The notes beneath the pieces are model-generated. The model had not been told where the DNA came from. It was given only the letters and a program-made list of their open reading frames with translations, and searched no databases. A DNA stretch of 64,000 bases from Roseiarcus sp963696665. Lineage in GTDB: Bacteria > Pseudomonadota > Alphaproteobacteria > Rhizobiales > Beijerinckiaceae. Below, piece by piece: positions 11,465-21,524 of the stretch (the stretch's first letter is position 1; each line of letters begins with the position of its first letter). The translations under genes and the position numbers were made by a program. The DNA is taken from positions 124,001 to 188,000 of the forward strand of contig CAVOLE010000013.1 in assembly GCA_963696665.1 (NCBI GenBank), in the 5' to 3' direction.

Positions 11465-12172
11465 CTAATCACTTGGCTTCTCAGCCAATTTGATGGGTGC
11501 GCCAAACGCTCCGCCTTCGTCGGACGTCTGGCCGCCGCGCTCCGTCCCGGTCGCCGCGTCCGCTTCGCCGCCGCGATAGCGGCGCAAACGATCCGCCCTT
11601 GCGAGAAAGGCCGAACTCGCCGCCCCATGTTTGAGGGCAGCGTGTATCACATTTGCCCTCCCCAATGCCAAATCCAATTGGCTGGAGGAAAAGATATCGA
11701 CGCGCACAATGGCGTTCGCTTCCGGGCCGAGTTTCGCGCTTAAGGCGCGGACTCGCTTCGCCGCTCCGTCCGCGGCGCCGTCGCTCGCCTGAATGAGCGC
11801 CACGACTTCGTCGGCCTCGATCGCCTGGTCGACCTTGAACGCGCCAGCCACGACAAGGCCGGCCTTGTTGGCGATCGACAGGGATTGCAACGCGTCCCGC
11901 TCGAGGAGCGCGCCGACCGTCTCGGCCAACGAGGCCGGGGCCTCCGCCTTGGTGCGAAAGGCGCGCGAGAACGCCTGTTTTGCCGCCGCTCGACTCACCG
12001 TCTTAAAACTCAGCTCCGTCCAAACCCCCCGCCCGGGCAGCTTCCGCCGGATATCCGGGACGACCGCCCCATCGGGGCCAAGCGCAAAGCGCAGCATCGC
12101 CTCGGGGGCGCTCTTGGCTCCCGTCACGATGCAGGTCCTCTCCGACCCGTCTGCGTCGCTCCGCTCTTGCAA
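11465..12172 (-). CDS. YlxR-family (DUF448) RNA-binding protein
   Basis: Sits in the conserved slot between nusA and infB. The N-terminal YlxR domain reads ERTCIVTGAKSAPEAMLRFALGPDGAVVPDIRRKLPGRGVW, with the family GRGVW motif. A C-terminal L7Ae-like part (ALLERDALQSLSIANKAGLVVAGAFKVDQAIEADEVVALIQASDGA) follows, as in other alphaproteobacterial members of about 230 residues. The role is unknown in detail; it probably binds structured RNA in ribosome or RNase P work. 20 bases after nusA and 8 before infB, so clearly in the operon. Confidence 0.92.
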   Translation of the reverse strand: MQERSDADGSERTCIVTGAKSAPEAMLRFALGPDGAVVPDIRRKLPGRGVWTELSFKTVSRAAAKQAFSRAFRTKAEAPASLAETVGALLERDALQSLSIANKAGLVVAGAFKVDQAIEADEVVALIQASDGAADGAAKRVRALSAKLGPEANAIVRVDIFSSSQLDLALGRANVIHAALKHGAASSAFLARADRLRRYRGGEADAATGTERGGQTSDEGGAFGAPIKLAEKPSD

Positions 12173-12192
12173 TCGATCGACCTCACCGCTCC

Positions 12193-13792
12193 TTAGGCGC
12201 CGTGTTGCTCTTCAGTTTGAGGCTCTTCCTCGGCCGTCTCAGGCGCAGGCGCTTCGATCCAGCCAGCGCGCACGCGCGCGTCCAGGATCATCGCGTCGGC
12301 CTGAGCGCGCGAGACGTCGAACCCGCTGAGGAAGCCCGGCTTCGCCTCAGCGCCATCCGTCCAACCGACAAGGTCGTCGCTCGCGCAATCGGCGAGATCC
12401 TCAAGCGTCTTGACGCCGTTCTCTCCGAGCTTGACCAGCATCGGCGTGGTCAGGCCCGAAATCTCCTTGAGATCGTCGGACACCCCTAGCGCTTTGCGCT
12501 GCTCGTCGAATTCGGCTTCGATGCGGGAGAGGTGCCCTTGCGCGCGCGCCTGGATCTCGGCCGCGGTGTCGGCGTCGAAGCCCTCGATCGAAGCCAGTTC
12601 GGGCGGCTCGACGAAGGCGATTTCCTCGACCGTGCGGAAGCCTTCCGATGCGAGTAGTTGGGCGACGGTCTCGTCGACGTCAAGGGCGTCCATGAAATTC
12701 TGCGTCCGCTCGGCGAATTCCTTCTGCCGGCGCTCGGACTCCTCGGCTTCCGTCAGGATGTCGATATCCCAGCCCGTGAGCTGCGAGGCGAGGCGCACGT
12801 TCTGCCCGCGGCGGCCGATCGCCAGCGACAGCTGATCGTCGGGAACGACAACCTCGATGCGAGTTGAAGTCTTCGTCGAGCACCACCTTCATCACCTCGG
12901 CCGGCTGCAACGCATTGACGATGAAGGTCGCGGCGTCCGGAGACCAGGGGATGATGTCGATCTTTTCGCCCTGCAATTCGTTGACCACCGCCTGCACGCG
13001 CGAACCGCGCATGCCCACGCAGGCGCCGACCGGATCGATCGAGGAATCGTTCGACACAACCGCAATCTTGGCGCGCGAGCCCGGATCGCGCGCCACCGAC
13101 TTCACCTCGACGATACCGTCGTAGATCTCCGGCACTTCCTGGGCGAACAGGCGAGCGGTGAATTGCGGATGGGTGCGGGACAGGAAAATCTGCGGGCCGC
13201 GCGCTTCGCGCCGCACGTCATAGACATAGGCGCGGATGCGGTCGCCGGGGCGGAACATCTCGCGGGGGATCAGTTCGTCGCGGCGCACGACCGCTTCGCC
13301 CGCGCCGGCGCCGCCCAGGTCAACGACGACATTGCCGTACTCGACCCGCTTGACCGCGCCGTTGATGATGTCGCCGATGCGATCCTTATAGACGTCATAT
13401 TGCTTGTCGCGCTCCGCCTCGCGGATCTTCTGCACCAGCACCTGCTTGGATGCCTGGGCGGGGATGCGTCCGTAGTCGAACGGCGGCAGCGATTCGGCGA
13501 TCCAGTCGCCGATCTGGGCCGAGGGATTCTTCTTCTGCGCCTCGGTCAGCGTCATCTGGGTCGCTTCGTTCTCAACCTCGTCGACGACAAGCAAGAGCCT
13601 CGAAAACCGGATCTCGCCGGTTTTCGGGTTGATCTCCGCGCGGACTTCGGTTTCCTGGCCATAGCGCGAGCGCGCGGCCTTCTGCATCGCGTCCTCCATC
13701 GACGCGAGAACGATCGATCGTTCGATCGATTTCTCCCGCGCGACCGCGTCGACGATCTGCAACAGTTCAAGTCGGTTGGCGCTAACGGCCAT
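12193..13792 (-). CDS. nusA: Transcription termination/antitermination factor NusA (frame broken near 12867)
   Basis: Binds RNA polymerase and controls pausing, termination and antitermination. The N-terminal domain is MAVSANRLELLQIVDAVAREKSIERSIV; S1 and KH domains follow (VEYGNVVVDLGGAGAGEAVVRRDELI; GMRGSRVQAVVNELQGEKIDIIPWS). After VLDED the frame shifts +1; removing one base at 12867/12868 gives VLDEDSTRIEVVVPDDQLSLAIG and joins RLASQLTGWDIDILTE and the C-terminal acidic repeats, about 532 residues. Start at 13792 because AAGGAG precedes it, inside the end of rimP (11-base overlap). Likely a sequence error, because NusA is normally essential. Confidence 0.95.
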
Positions 13793-14519
13793 GATTTTCT
13801 CCTTCATCAGGCCCGTGCGGCTTTGACCCCGCGCCGCGGGCCGCGGCTTTGGATTCGTTTGTCTTGCGCTTGGCCCGCGGATCGGTCTCTCGGCCCATCC
13901 CGCGACCCGAGGCTCGCTTCGCGTCCTTGAGCGCCGCCTTCTCTCGCCTGAGCGCGGCGCGGATGAGGTCGTCCGTCAAAACGAGCCGCGCCTCGGCCAT
14001 CGCACGGATCGGCAGTTCGACGTCGCTCTCGCTTCCGTCCTCGGCGACCAGAATCATCCGAGCCGAAGGGCCGTCAGGCCCTGCCTCGACGGCCGCTAGG
14101 CGTCCGCGAAAGCGCTTGCGTCCGTTGATCGCGGCAGCCATCTCCACGCGCGCCTCATGGCCGATTGCGCGTGCAAAATCCGATTCGCGCACCAGCGGCC
14201 GATCGATGCCGGGCGAGGAAATCTCCAGCCGATAGGCTTGCGCCATCGGCTCGTCGACGTCGAAGACCGGCGACAAAGCGACGCTGACGCTTTCGCAATC
14301 CTCGATCGACATCGTCCCGTCGGGGCGCTCCGCCATGATCTGAATCGTCGCGCCCGCACCCGAGGAAATCTTGACCCGGACAAGCCGGTAGCCGAGATCC
14401 CTCAGGACCGGCGCCGCGGTGCGGCCTACGCGTTCGCCCGGGCCGGATTCTTCGATCAGACGCGCCTCGTCGAGTCCCTCGATGGGCTCCCCGGCGGTTC
14501 GATGCGAGGCTTCGACCAT
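13782..14519 (-). CDS. rimP: Ribosome maturation factor RimP
   Basis: Needed for 30S assembly. 245 residues from ATG 14519 (MVEASHRTAGEPIEGLDEARLIEESG). Family motifs: VLRDLGYRLVRVKISSG, GTMSIEDCESVSVALSPVFDVDEPM and YRLEISSPGIDRPLVRESDF. The tail is long, basic and low-complexity (KRKTNESKAAARGAG), common in alphaproteobacteria. An upstream in-frame start at 14573 would add 18 unlike residues that fall in the terminator-like leader, so 14519 is preferred. First gene of the operon; its end contains the nusA ribosome-binding site. Confidence 0.95.
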   Translation of the reverse strand: MVEASHRTAGEPIEGLDEARLIEESGPGERVGRTAAPVLRDLGYRLVRVKISSGAGATIQIMAERPDGTMSIEDCESVSVALSPVFDVDEPMAQAYRLEISSPGIDRPLVRESDFARAIGHEARVEMAAAINGRKRFRGRLAAVEAGPDGPSARMILVAEDGSESDVELPIRAMAEARLVLTDDLIRAALRREKAALKDAKRASGRGMGRETDPRAKRKTNESKAAARGAGSKPHGPDEGENHGR

Positions 14520-14536
14520 ACGACCTTGGCAAGCAA

Positions 14537-14570
14537 TAAAAAAGAGCGGGTCCCGGCCGGGGCCCACTCT
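14537..14570 (-). terminator. Intrinsic terminator / attenuator in the rimP leader
   Basis: On the minus strand a GC-rich hairpin with arms GAGTGGG and CCCGCTC (one G-U pair, 14544-14570) is followed at once by TTTTTT. The run ends only 18 bases before the rimP ATG. It could end the acyl-CoA ligase transcript, but any rimP promoter must then lie upstream of it, which makes it an attenuator for rimP-nusA-infB. A second hairpin CTCTCC-GAAT-GGAGAG lies just upstream at about 14580-14595. Confidence 0.6.
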
Positions 14571-14615
14571 CAACTTGTCTCTCCATTCGGAGAGCTATGA
14601 GATGTTGTTGACGCG

Positions 14616-14644
14616 CATATAGGGGAACCTGGCCGCCTGCGCAA
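14616..14644 (-). promoter_or_regulatory. Possible rimP operon promoter
   Basis: On the minus strand TTGCGC (14639-14644) and TATATG (14616-14621) are separated by 17 bases, a fair sigma-70-like pair. Transcription would start about 90 bases before rimP and pass both leader hairpins. This is inference from the pattern only. Confidence 0.3.
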
Positions 14645-14716
14645 GGCCAAAAGGCGGCAGGAGGCGGCGTTTTCGCGCCAGGTCCGGCGGGCGGCCACAC
14701 ACGGGGGACGCGCCTC

Positions 14717-16345
<1,629 letters not shown>

Positions 16346-16410
16346 GCGTTTTCTCCCAATTCCTTTATCGGCGCTTGATTGCGGCGCGCGGATTGTACAT
16401 GGGACTAATA

Positions 16411-16440
16411 CATTGGCGCCCTGTGCGCCGTTTTGCAATG
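16411..16440. promoter_or_regulatory. Possible MarR operator between acyl-CoA ligase and marR-type gene
   Basis: An interrupted dyad has outer arms CATTG/CAATG and inner arms GGCGC-N5-GCGCC, about 65 bases before the ligase start and 56 before the regulator start. Its place between divergent genes suits a MarR-family binding site. Pattern-based guess only. Confidence 0.3.
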
Positions 16441-16495
16441 CGCCGAAAGTGGAACTTTCCTCGCGGCTAGCGCCCCGAGATGAAGGAAGAGCCCG

Positions 16496-16972
16496 ATGCC
16501 CGACCGGCAAAACGCCGACCGCTCGTCAAGGGTCTGGTTTCGTCTGATCCGCCTCGAGGCGCGGATGCAGGCCGCGGTCGCCGAGCGTCTGCGCGAAATC
16601 GGCGTCTCCATCCCGCAATGCGACGTCCTGACCACGCTGACCGAGAAGGAAGGCGTGAGCCAGCAGGAGCTCGCCGCGCGGCTCTACGTCACCAAGGGCA
16701 ACATCTCGGGCCTGATCGACCGGCTGGCCGAAGCGGGTCTGGTCGAACGCCGGTCGACGGCTAATGACCGTCGCCAGCACGCCATCTATCTCACCGAGGC
16801 CGGCCGCGCGATGGCTGAGAGGGCGATCGCCGTTCAGCGCCGCTGGATCGCCTCGACGCTGGGCCGGATGGCCGAACCGGACCTCGAAGCGCTGGAGGCG
16901 AAGCTCGTGGCGCTGAGGGACATCGTGCGCGAGGCGGAGACGCCGGAGCCGGCGGGGGCGTCGGAGGCGTGA
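16496..16972 (+). CDS. MarR-family transcriptional regulator
   Basis: 158 residues with a winged helix-turn-helix: GVSIPQCDVLTTLTEKEGVSQQELAARLYVTKGNISGLIDRLAEAGLVERRSTANDRRQHAIYLTEAGR. The DxRxxxxxLT wing (DRRQHAIYLTEAG) is diagnostic. Such proteins are often relieved by phenolic or acyl-CoA ligands. Divergent from the acyl-CoA synthetase gene, so it probably represses that gene and itself. ATG 16496 follows AGGAAGAG. Confidence 0.92.
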   Translation: MPDRQNADRSSRVWFRLIRLEARMQAAVAERLREIGVSIPQCDVLTTLTEKEGVSQQELAARLYVTKGNISGLIDRLAEAGLVERRSTANDRRQHAIYLTEAGRAMAERAIAVQRRWIASTLGRMAEPDLEALEAKLVALRDIVREAETPEPAGASEA

Positions 16973-16983
16973 GGGCGAGCCTC

Positions 16984-17039
16984 GCGATTAGCGAGTCCGT
17001 TTTGAGGGATTTCAACCGGTTGCGGCGCGATTAGCGAGT
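16984..17039. repeat. 13-bp direct repeat after the marR-type gene
   Basis: GCGATTAGCGAGT occurs at 16984-16996 and again at 17027-17039, 43 bases apart, just beyond the regulator stop codon. No gene or hairpin is seen between the copies. It may be part of a dispersed intergenic repeat. Confidence 0.5.
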
Positions 17040-17421
17040 TGGTCTGGCGGCGGACCATTCCGGTCACCCAGTCCGGCCTGCGCCGTGGAACAGAAAGAGC
17101 AGATTTCGTCTGGTGAAACGAAACGTTTCGCAGAGGGTCGCGTAAGGCGTTGATTTCATTTATGGCTCCGAATCAGCCATTTCGCGGAATCCATTGCTTT
17201 CAATGACTTACCCAGCGTTTCGTTTCGCTGCTTTCCCAATTTCTGTCCGAGCGCCGATCTCGCCGCCGGCTCCTTTCAAATCCGAACGCACATCATAAGC
17301 AGTAATTCTGAAAAAGGGAAGATTTTGCCGAACGAAAAAACCGCCCGAGTTCTACAGCTGAGCTGGCCATGCAGAGGCAGGGGGCGCCAGGTCAAGATGA
17401 TGATTGACCGAATTGCGCGGG
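17040..17421. other. Gene-free stretch with paired CGAAACG motifs
   Basis: No convincing gene. The palindrome CGAAACGTTTCG lies at about 17117-17128 and an inverted match (AGCGTTTCGTTTCGCT) about 100 bases on at 17213-17228. AT content is locally higher around 17140-17340. The pairs could be operator sites, but no target gene is obvious; the nearest genes end here from both sides. Confidence 0.35.
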
Positions 17422-17579
17422 CTCATCCGGCCCTGCGGGCCACCTTCTCCCGGAGGGAGAAGGGATCCTCGGCGCCCGCGTCCTTCTCCCTCTGGGCCCT
17501 CTGGGAGAGGCAGCGCGACGGCGCCCGCAACCCTTCTCCCTCCGGGAGAAGGTGGCCGGCGCAAGCCGGCCGGATGAGG
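17422..17579. repeat. Large intergenic palindromic repeat (CTCATCCGGCC family)
   Basis: The left arm (17422-17463) runs from CTCATCCGGCC through CACCTTCTCCCGG; the right arm (17531-17579) carries the same elements inverted, ending GGCCGGATGAGG. The middle adds further GAGAAGG/CCTTCTC pairs. It sits next to the gabD stop codon and could end transcription from either side. A related copy, disrupted by a nested element, lies at 25526-25618. Confidence 0.75.
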
Positions 17580-17589
17580 GCGACGCGGC

Positions 17590-19038
17590 TTACCGGTCCA
17601 GCCCGCCCATCAGCATGTATTTGATCTCGACGAACTCCTCGACGCCGTGACGCGAGCCTTCGCGGCCGATGCCGGACTTTTTCACTCCGCCGAACGGGGC
17701 AAGCTCGCTCGAGATGGCGCCGGTGTTGATCCCGACCATGCCGTATTCCAGCGCCTCGGCGACGCGCCATACGCGGCCGAGGTCGCGGGCGTAGAAGTAG
17801 GACGCGAGCCCGAACTGGGTGTCGTTGGCTTTGGCGATCACGTCCTCTTCGTCCTTGAAGCGGAAGACCGGAGCGACCGGGCCGAAAGTCTCCTCGCGCG
17901 CAACCAGCATCGACGAATTGACGTTCGCGATGACCGTCGGCTCGTAGAAGGTGCGGCCGAGCGCATGGCGCTTGCCGCCGACGACGACCTTCGCGCCCTT
18001 CTGCTCAGCGTCGGCGACGTGCTCCTCGACCTTCTTGATCGCCGCCTCGTTGATCAGCGGTCCCTGGGTGACGCCGGCCTCCGTCCCATCCCCGACCTTC
18101 AGCCGCGAGACCGCGGTCGTGAGCTTGGCGACGAAGGCGTCGTAGATCCCCTCCTGCGCATAGATGCGGTTGGCGCAGACGCAGGTCTGGCCCATATTGC
18201 GGAATTTCGAGACGATCGCGCCCTCAACCGCCGCATCGAGATGGGCGTCGTCGAACACGATGAACGGCGCGTTGCCGCCGAGCTCGAGCCCGACCTTCTT
18301 CACCGTGCCGGCGGCTTGCGCCATGAGCACCTTGCCGACCTCGGTCGACCCGGTGAAGCCGATCGCCCGCACGGCTGGATGCTCGGTCATCGCCTTGCCG
18401 ATGGCGCGCGCCTCGCCGGTCACAAGGTTGAGGACGCCCGCCGGCATGCCGGCGCGCAGCGCAAGTTCGCCAAGCGCGAGCGCGGTCAGCGGCGTTTCGC
18501 CCGCGGGCTTCGCCACCACGGTGCAGCCGACGGCGAGCGCCGGCGCCACCTTGCGGGTGATCATCGCCGCAGGGAAATTCCACGGCGTGATCGCCGCGAC
18601 CACGCCGATCGGCTGCTTGACCACGACGATGCGCGAATCCGCGCGGAACGTCGGACTGACTTCGCCGTAGATGCGCTTCGCCTCCTCGCCGAAGAATTCG
18701 ATGAAGCCGGCGGCGTAGTCGACCTCGCCGCGCGCCTCCGCAAGGGGCTTTCCCTGTTCGCTCGTCATGATGAGCGCGATGTCGTCGCGGTTGGCGATGA
18801 TGAGGTCGAACCAGCGGCGGAGGATCTTCGCGCGCTCCTTGGGCAGTGTCTTCGCCCAGGGGCCGAAGGCGCGCTGAGCCGCTTCGATCGCGCCGATCGT
18901 CTCCGCTTCACCGAAGCGCGGAGTCTTGGCGAGCGCCGCGCCGGTCGCGGGATTGGTGATCGGACGCGTCCCCTCCCCGACCCACTTGCCGTCGACAAGG
19001 CATTGGGTTTTGAGGAGCGAAGGATCAGCGAGTTTCAT
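17590..19038 (-). CDS. gabD: NAD(P)-dependent succinate-semialdehyde-type dehydrogenase
   Basis: Aldehyde dehydrogenase superfamily, 482 residues, most like succinate-semialdehyde dehydrogenase, which oxidises succinic semialdehyde to succinate in the GABA shunt. Visible: ITPWNFPAAMITRKVAPALAVGCTVVAKPAGETP (cofactor site), the general-base Glu in KKVGLELGGNAPFIVFD, the catalytic Cys in NMGQTCVCANRIYAQ, and C-terminal EEFVEIKYMLMGGL, a GabD-like ending. No GABA transaminase gene is adjacent, so the exact aldehyde is inferred. Confidence 0.88.
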   Translation of the reverse strand: MKLADPSLLKTQCLVDGKWVGEGTRPITNPATGAALAKTPRFGEAETIGAIEAAQRAFGPWAKTLPKERAKILRRWFDLIIANRDDIALIMTSEQGKPLAEARGEVDYAAGFIEFFGEEAKRIYGEVSPTFRADSRIVVVKQPIGVVAAITPWNFPAAMITRKVAPALAVGCTVVAKPAGETPLTALALGELALRAGMPAGVLNLVTGEARAIGKAMTEHPAVRAIGFTGSTEVGKVLMAQAAGTVKKVGLELGGNAPFIVFDDAHLDAAVEGAIVSKFRNMGQTCVCANRIYAQEGIYDAFVAKLTTAVSRLKVGDGTEAGVTQGPLINEAAIKKVEEHVADAEQKGAKVVVGGKRHALGRTFYEPTVIANVNSSMLVAREETFGPVAPVFRFKDEEDVIAKANDTQFGLASYFYARDLGRVWRVAEALEYGMVGINTGAISSELAPFGGVKKSGIGREGSRHGVEEFVEIKYMLMGGLDR

Positions 19039-19183
19039 GAGGGGCCTCCAAAGGGTTGGAGGGCTTATAGCAAAGAGAGCCGGCGACAGTGAGACGCGCC
19101 GTCCGACGGGCCGCGCGATAGCTGATAGATAAAAACGTGCAGGTCTTGTCGTCCCTGGTCCGATGCGAGGGGGCCAATCCGCG

Positions 19184-20681
19184 CTAGGCCGCAGGCTTGC
19201 GGATCAACGAGACCGCCCCGGCAATCAATGCGAAGGCCGCGAGCATGATCAGGCCGCCCGCCACCGCCTCGATGAAGTGATGGGGCGAGAAGACGGCGAG
19301 CCTCCGCTCGGTCGAGCCATGCTCAACCTGCAGCCGCCAGGACAGCATGGCGGACGCGCTCGCAACGCCCACGGCGGTGCCGAGGACCCGCATGAGGTTA
19401 AGCATCGCCCCGGCGACGCCCGAAAGGCTGGCCGGGACCGCGTTGATGGTCGCATGGTTGTTGGGCGCGATGAACACGCCGAGGCCAATCCCGAAAGCGA
19501 CGAGACCGAAGAAGCCGACCCAAAGATCGGGCGTGCGCTCCGTCACGACCGCTGTCAGCGCAAGCACCGCGGCGAAGCAGATCGCCATGCCCGCGACGCT
19601 GAGGCGCCGCGTCCCCATCCAATCGGCAAGCGCGCCGGCGACGGGAGCGACGATTCCAATGCTGATCGGGACGACCGCAAGCTTGAGCCCCGCGACGACT
19701 GGACTGTCCTCGTACCCGCGGACGAGCGCGAAGGAGGCGAGGAAGAACATGCCGTAGAGCATCGCATAGGCGAGCGCGCAGCCGAGCGAGCCGGCCAGGA
19801 ACGTCGGCTCTTTGAGGAGCGCGAGATCGACCAGCGGCGACCGTATTTTGGTTTCCTGCCGGGCGAATAGGACAAGGAGCGCGATCGCCGCGCCGACGGA
19901 GCCCAGGAGCAAGGGAGAGGAGAGTCCAAGCGCGGCCGCCTGACTGAGCGCGAAGACCACGAGCGTCAAGGCTGGCGTCAGCAGGAGAGCTCCGCGCCAG
20001 TCGAACGTCTGGCTCGAACCCTCTTGCTCCGTCAATGGAAGGATCAGCCAACCGGCGACGATCGCGATCAGCCCGAAGGGAACATTGATCCAGAACACCC
20101 AGCGCCAGCCCAGGGTCCCGAGCAGCACGCCGCCGACTATCGGGCCGGCGCTTATCCCGATCGCCAGCGCGGCGGCGAACACGCCGAGCGCTCGCGCGCG
20201 CCGGCTTTGGTCCGTCGCCTTGGCGATGACCGCCAGACTGTTGGCGCCGAGCATCGCCCCGCCGACGCCCTGCAGGAACTCGAAACCCGATCAAAGTCAG
20301 AAGATCGGGCGCAAAGGCGCAGAGCGCGCTTGCCGCCGTGAAGACGGCGAAGCCCAGCAGATACATCAGCTTTCTGCCAACGATCTGGCAGAGCTGACCA
20401 AAGATCGGAAGGCACGAGGCGAAGCCGAGCAGATAGCCGAGCGCGACCCAGCTTACGCTCTCGAGCGTGGAATTGAAGACGCGGCCCAAGGTCGGCAGCG
20501 CGAGCTGAACGATGCTCGCATCGAGCTGGCCCATGAACCCGCTGACGCAGCACACGCCGACGATTAGCCACGGATAGGAGGTGAAGCGCGTGAGGAGGCC
20601 GACAGGCGGCGGCTCCGCCCCATGGCGAATGAGGTCGCTCATGCGAAACGCAGGCGCAGAACCCAGATCTTCGGCGCTCAT
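19184..20681 (-). CDS. DHA2-family multidrug exporter (EmrB/QacA type; frame broken near 20277)
   Basis: Major facilitator transporter with about 14 membrane segments, expelling drugs by proton exchange. Starts MSAEDLGSAPAFRMSDLIRHG; the first segment region reads YPWLIVGVCCVSGFMGQLDASIVQLALPTLG, the typical motif D1 of DHA2 exporters. After LLTLIGFRV the frame shifts +1; removing one base at 20277/20278 gives FRVLQGVGGAMLGANSLAVIAKAT and the rest continues to the stop at 19184, about 498 residues. Probably an indel error. No HlyD-type EmrA partner is next to it. Confidence 0.9.
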
Positions 20682-20898
20682 CCCCGCTCCCCCGCCCTAT
20701 CCCCGACGGGCGGAGCCATAAGGACAGCGGACGGATGCAAAAATCAAGCGATCGGCCATACCCTATGTGAGGACAGTGGTCTTAACCCTCGGCTTCGTTT
20801 GCGTCGCGGGGATTTTCTGGGAGGTGGTGAAGTCAGTTTGAGGAGAGGTGGCCCCGGGGCGCTCGCCATGGATATGGATTTGCGAACGACGGGAGATT
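20682..20898. other. Gene-free stretch between exporter and toxin-antitoxin pair
   Basis: The divergent spacer holds no gene I can support. Short ORFs on both strands lack start signals and have shadow-like composition. It presumably carries the exporter promoter near 20682-20760. Confidence 0.4.
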
Positions 20899-20917
20899 GT
20901 TATATTTTGGTATAATA
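20899..20917 (+). promoter_or_regulatory. mazEF-like promoter with overlapping operator dyad
   Basis: A perfect -10 box TATAAT (20911-20916) overlaps the dyad TTATA-N6-TATAA. It lies 16 bases before the antitoxin ATG, which has GGAG at 20921-20924. The arrangement suits autorepression by the antitoxin/toxin complex. No good -35 box is seen. Confidence 0.5.
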
Positions 20918-20931
20918 CTTGGAGCTCGCCC

Positions 20932-21189
20932 ATGCACACCACGAATTTACGCAAGGTCGGCGGCTCGGTCATGCTGGCCGTGCCCCCCGCGCTTCTCGAT
21001 GTCCTGCGCTTGACCGCCGGATCCAAGGTCAGCCTGGCCGTCGACAATGGCAGGCTGGTGGTCGAGCCGCGCGTCCGGCCGCGCTACACGCTCGCGGAGC
21101 TGTTGGCCGCTTCGGACTATCCCCAGCCGCAGCCGGGGGAGGAACGAGAGTGGGTCGACTCCCCGGCCGTGGGCCGTGAGCCGCTATGA
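20932..21189 (+). CDS. AbrB/MazE-like antitoxin
   Basis: 85 residues. The N-terminal swapped-hairpin DNA-binding domain reads MHTTNLRKVGGSVMLAVPPALLDVLRLTAGSKVSLAVDNGRLVVEPR, as in MazE/ChpI/AbrB-type antitoxins. The C-terminal acidic tail (PQPQPGEEREWVDSPAVGREPL) would block the toxin groove. Overlaps the toxin start by four bases (ATGA). Start chosen at 20932 because GGAG precedes it; the longer frame from 20848 reads through the promoter. Confidence 0.88.
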   Translation: MHTTNLRKVGGSVMLAVPPALLDVLRLTAGSKVSLAVDNGRLVVEPRVRPRYTLAELLAASDYPQPQPGEEREWVDSPAVGREPL

Positions 21190-21512
21190 AGCGGGGCGAC
21201 ATTTACCTCGTCTCGCTTGATCCCACGGAAGGCCATGAGCAGCGCGGGCGCCGCCCAGTCCTGGTTGTGTCGCCGGCCGAGTTCAACCATGCGACCAGGC
21301 TTCCCGTGATCCTGCCGATAACGAGCGGTGGAGAATTCGCGCGCCGCATCGGGTTCGCCGTGCCGATCTCCGGCATCAAGACGACCGGGGTGGTGCGCTG
21401 CGATCAGCCGCGCGTGCTCGATCTGAAGGCGCGTAATGGCCAGAAGGTCGACACATTGCCGGATGGGCTCATCGATGAGGTGCTCGCAAAGGTTGTCACC
21501 ATTTTCGAATAA
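21186..21512 (+). CDS. MazF/PemK-family endoribonuclease toxin
   Basis: 108 residues: MKRGDIYLVSLDPTEGHEQRGRRPVLVVSPAEFN is the family signature, then LPVILPITSGGEF, TTGVVRCDQPRVLDLKARN and LIDEVLAKVVTIF. MazF-type toxins cut single-stranded mRNA at short motifs. Translationally coupled to the antitoxin. The pair is complete and looks intact. It is convergent with the HlyD-type gene, only 12 bases away. Confidence 0.92.
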   Translation: MKRGDIYLVSLDPTEGHEQRGRRPVLVVSPAEFNHATRLPVILPITSGGEFARRIGFAVPISGIKTTGVVRCDQPRVLDLKARNGQKVDTLPDGLIDEVLAKVVTIFE

Positions 21513-21524
21513 AGGAGAGGGGAG

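Noticed and set aside
16984..17039. CRISPR array from the 13-bp direct repeat
   Set aside because: Only two copies, too short, no regular spacers and no cas genes in the window.
17647..19092. A 481-codon plus-strand frame opposite the aldehyde dehydrogenase
   Set aside because: Shadow frame; the minus strand holds every catalytic motif.
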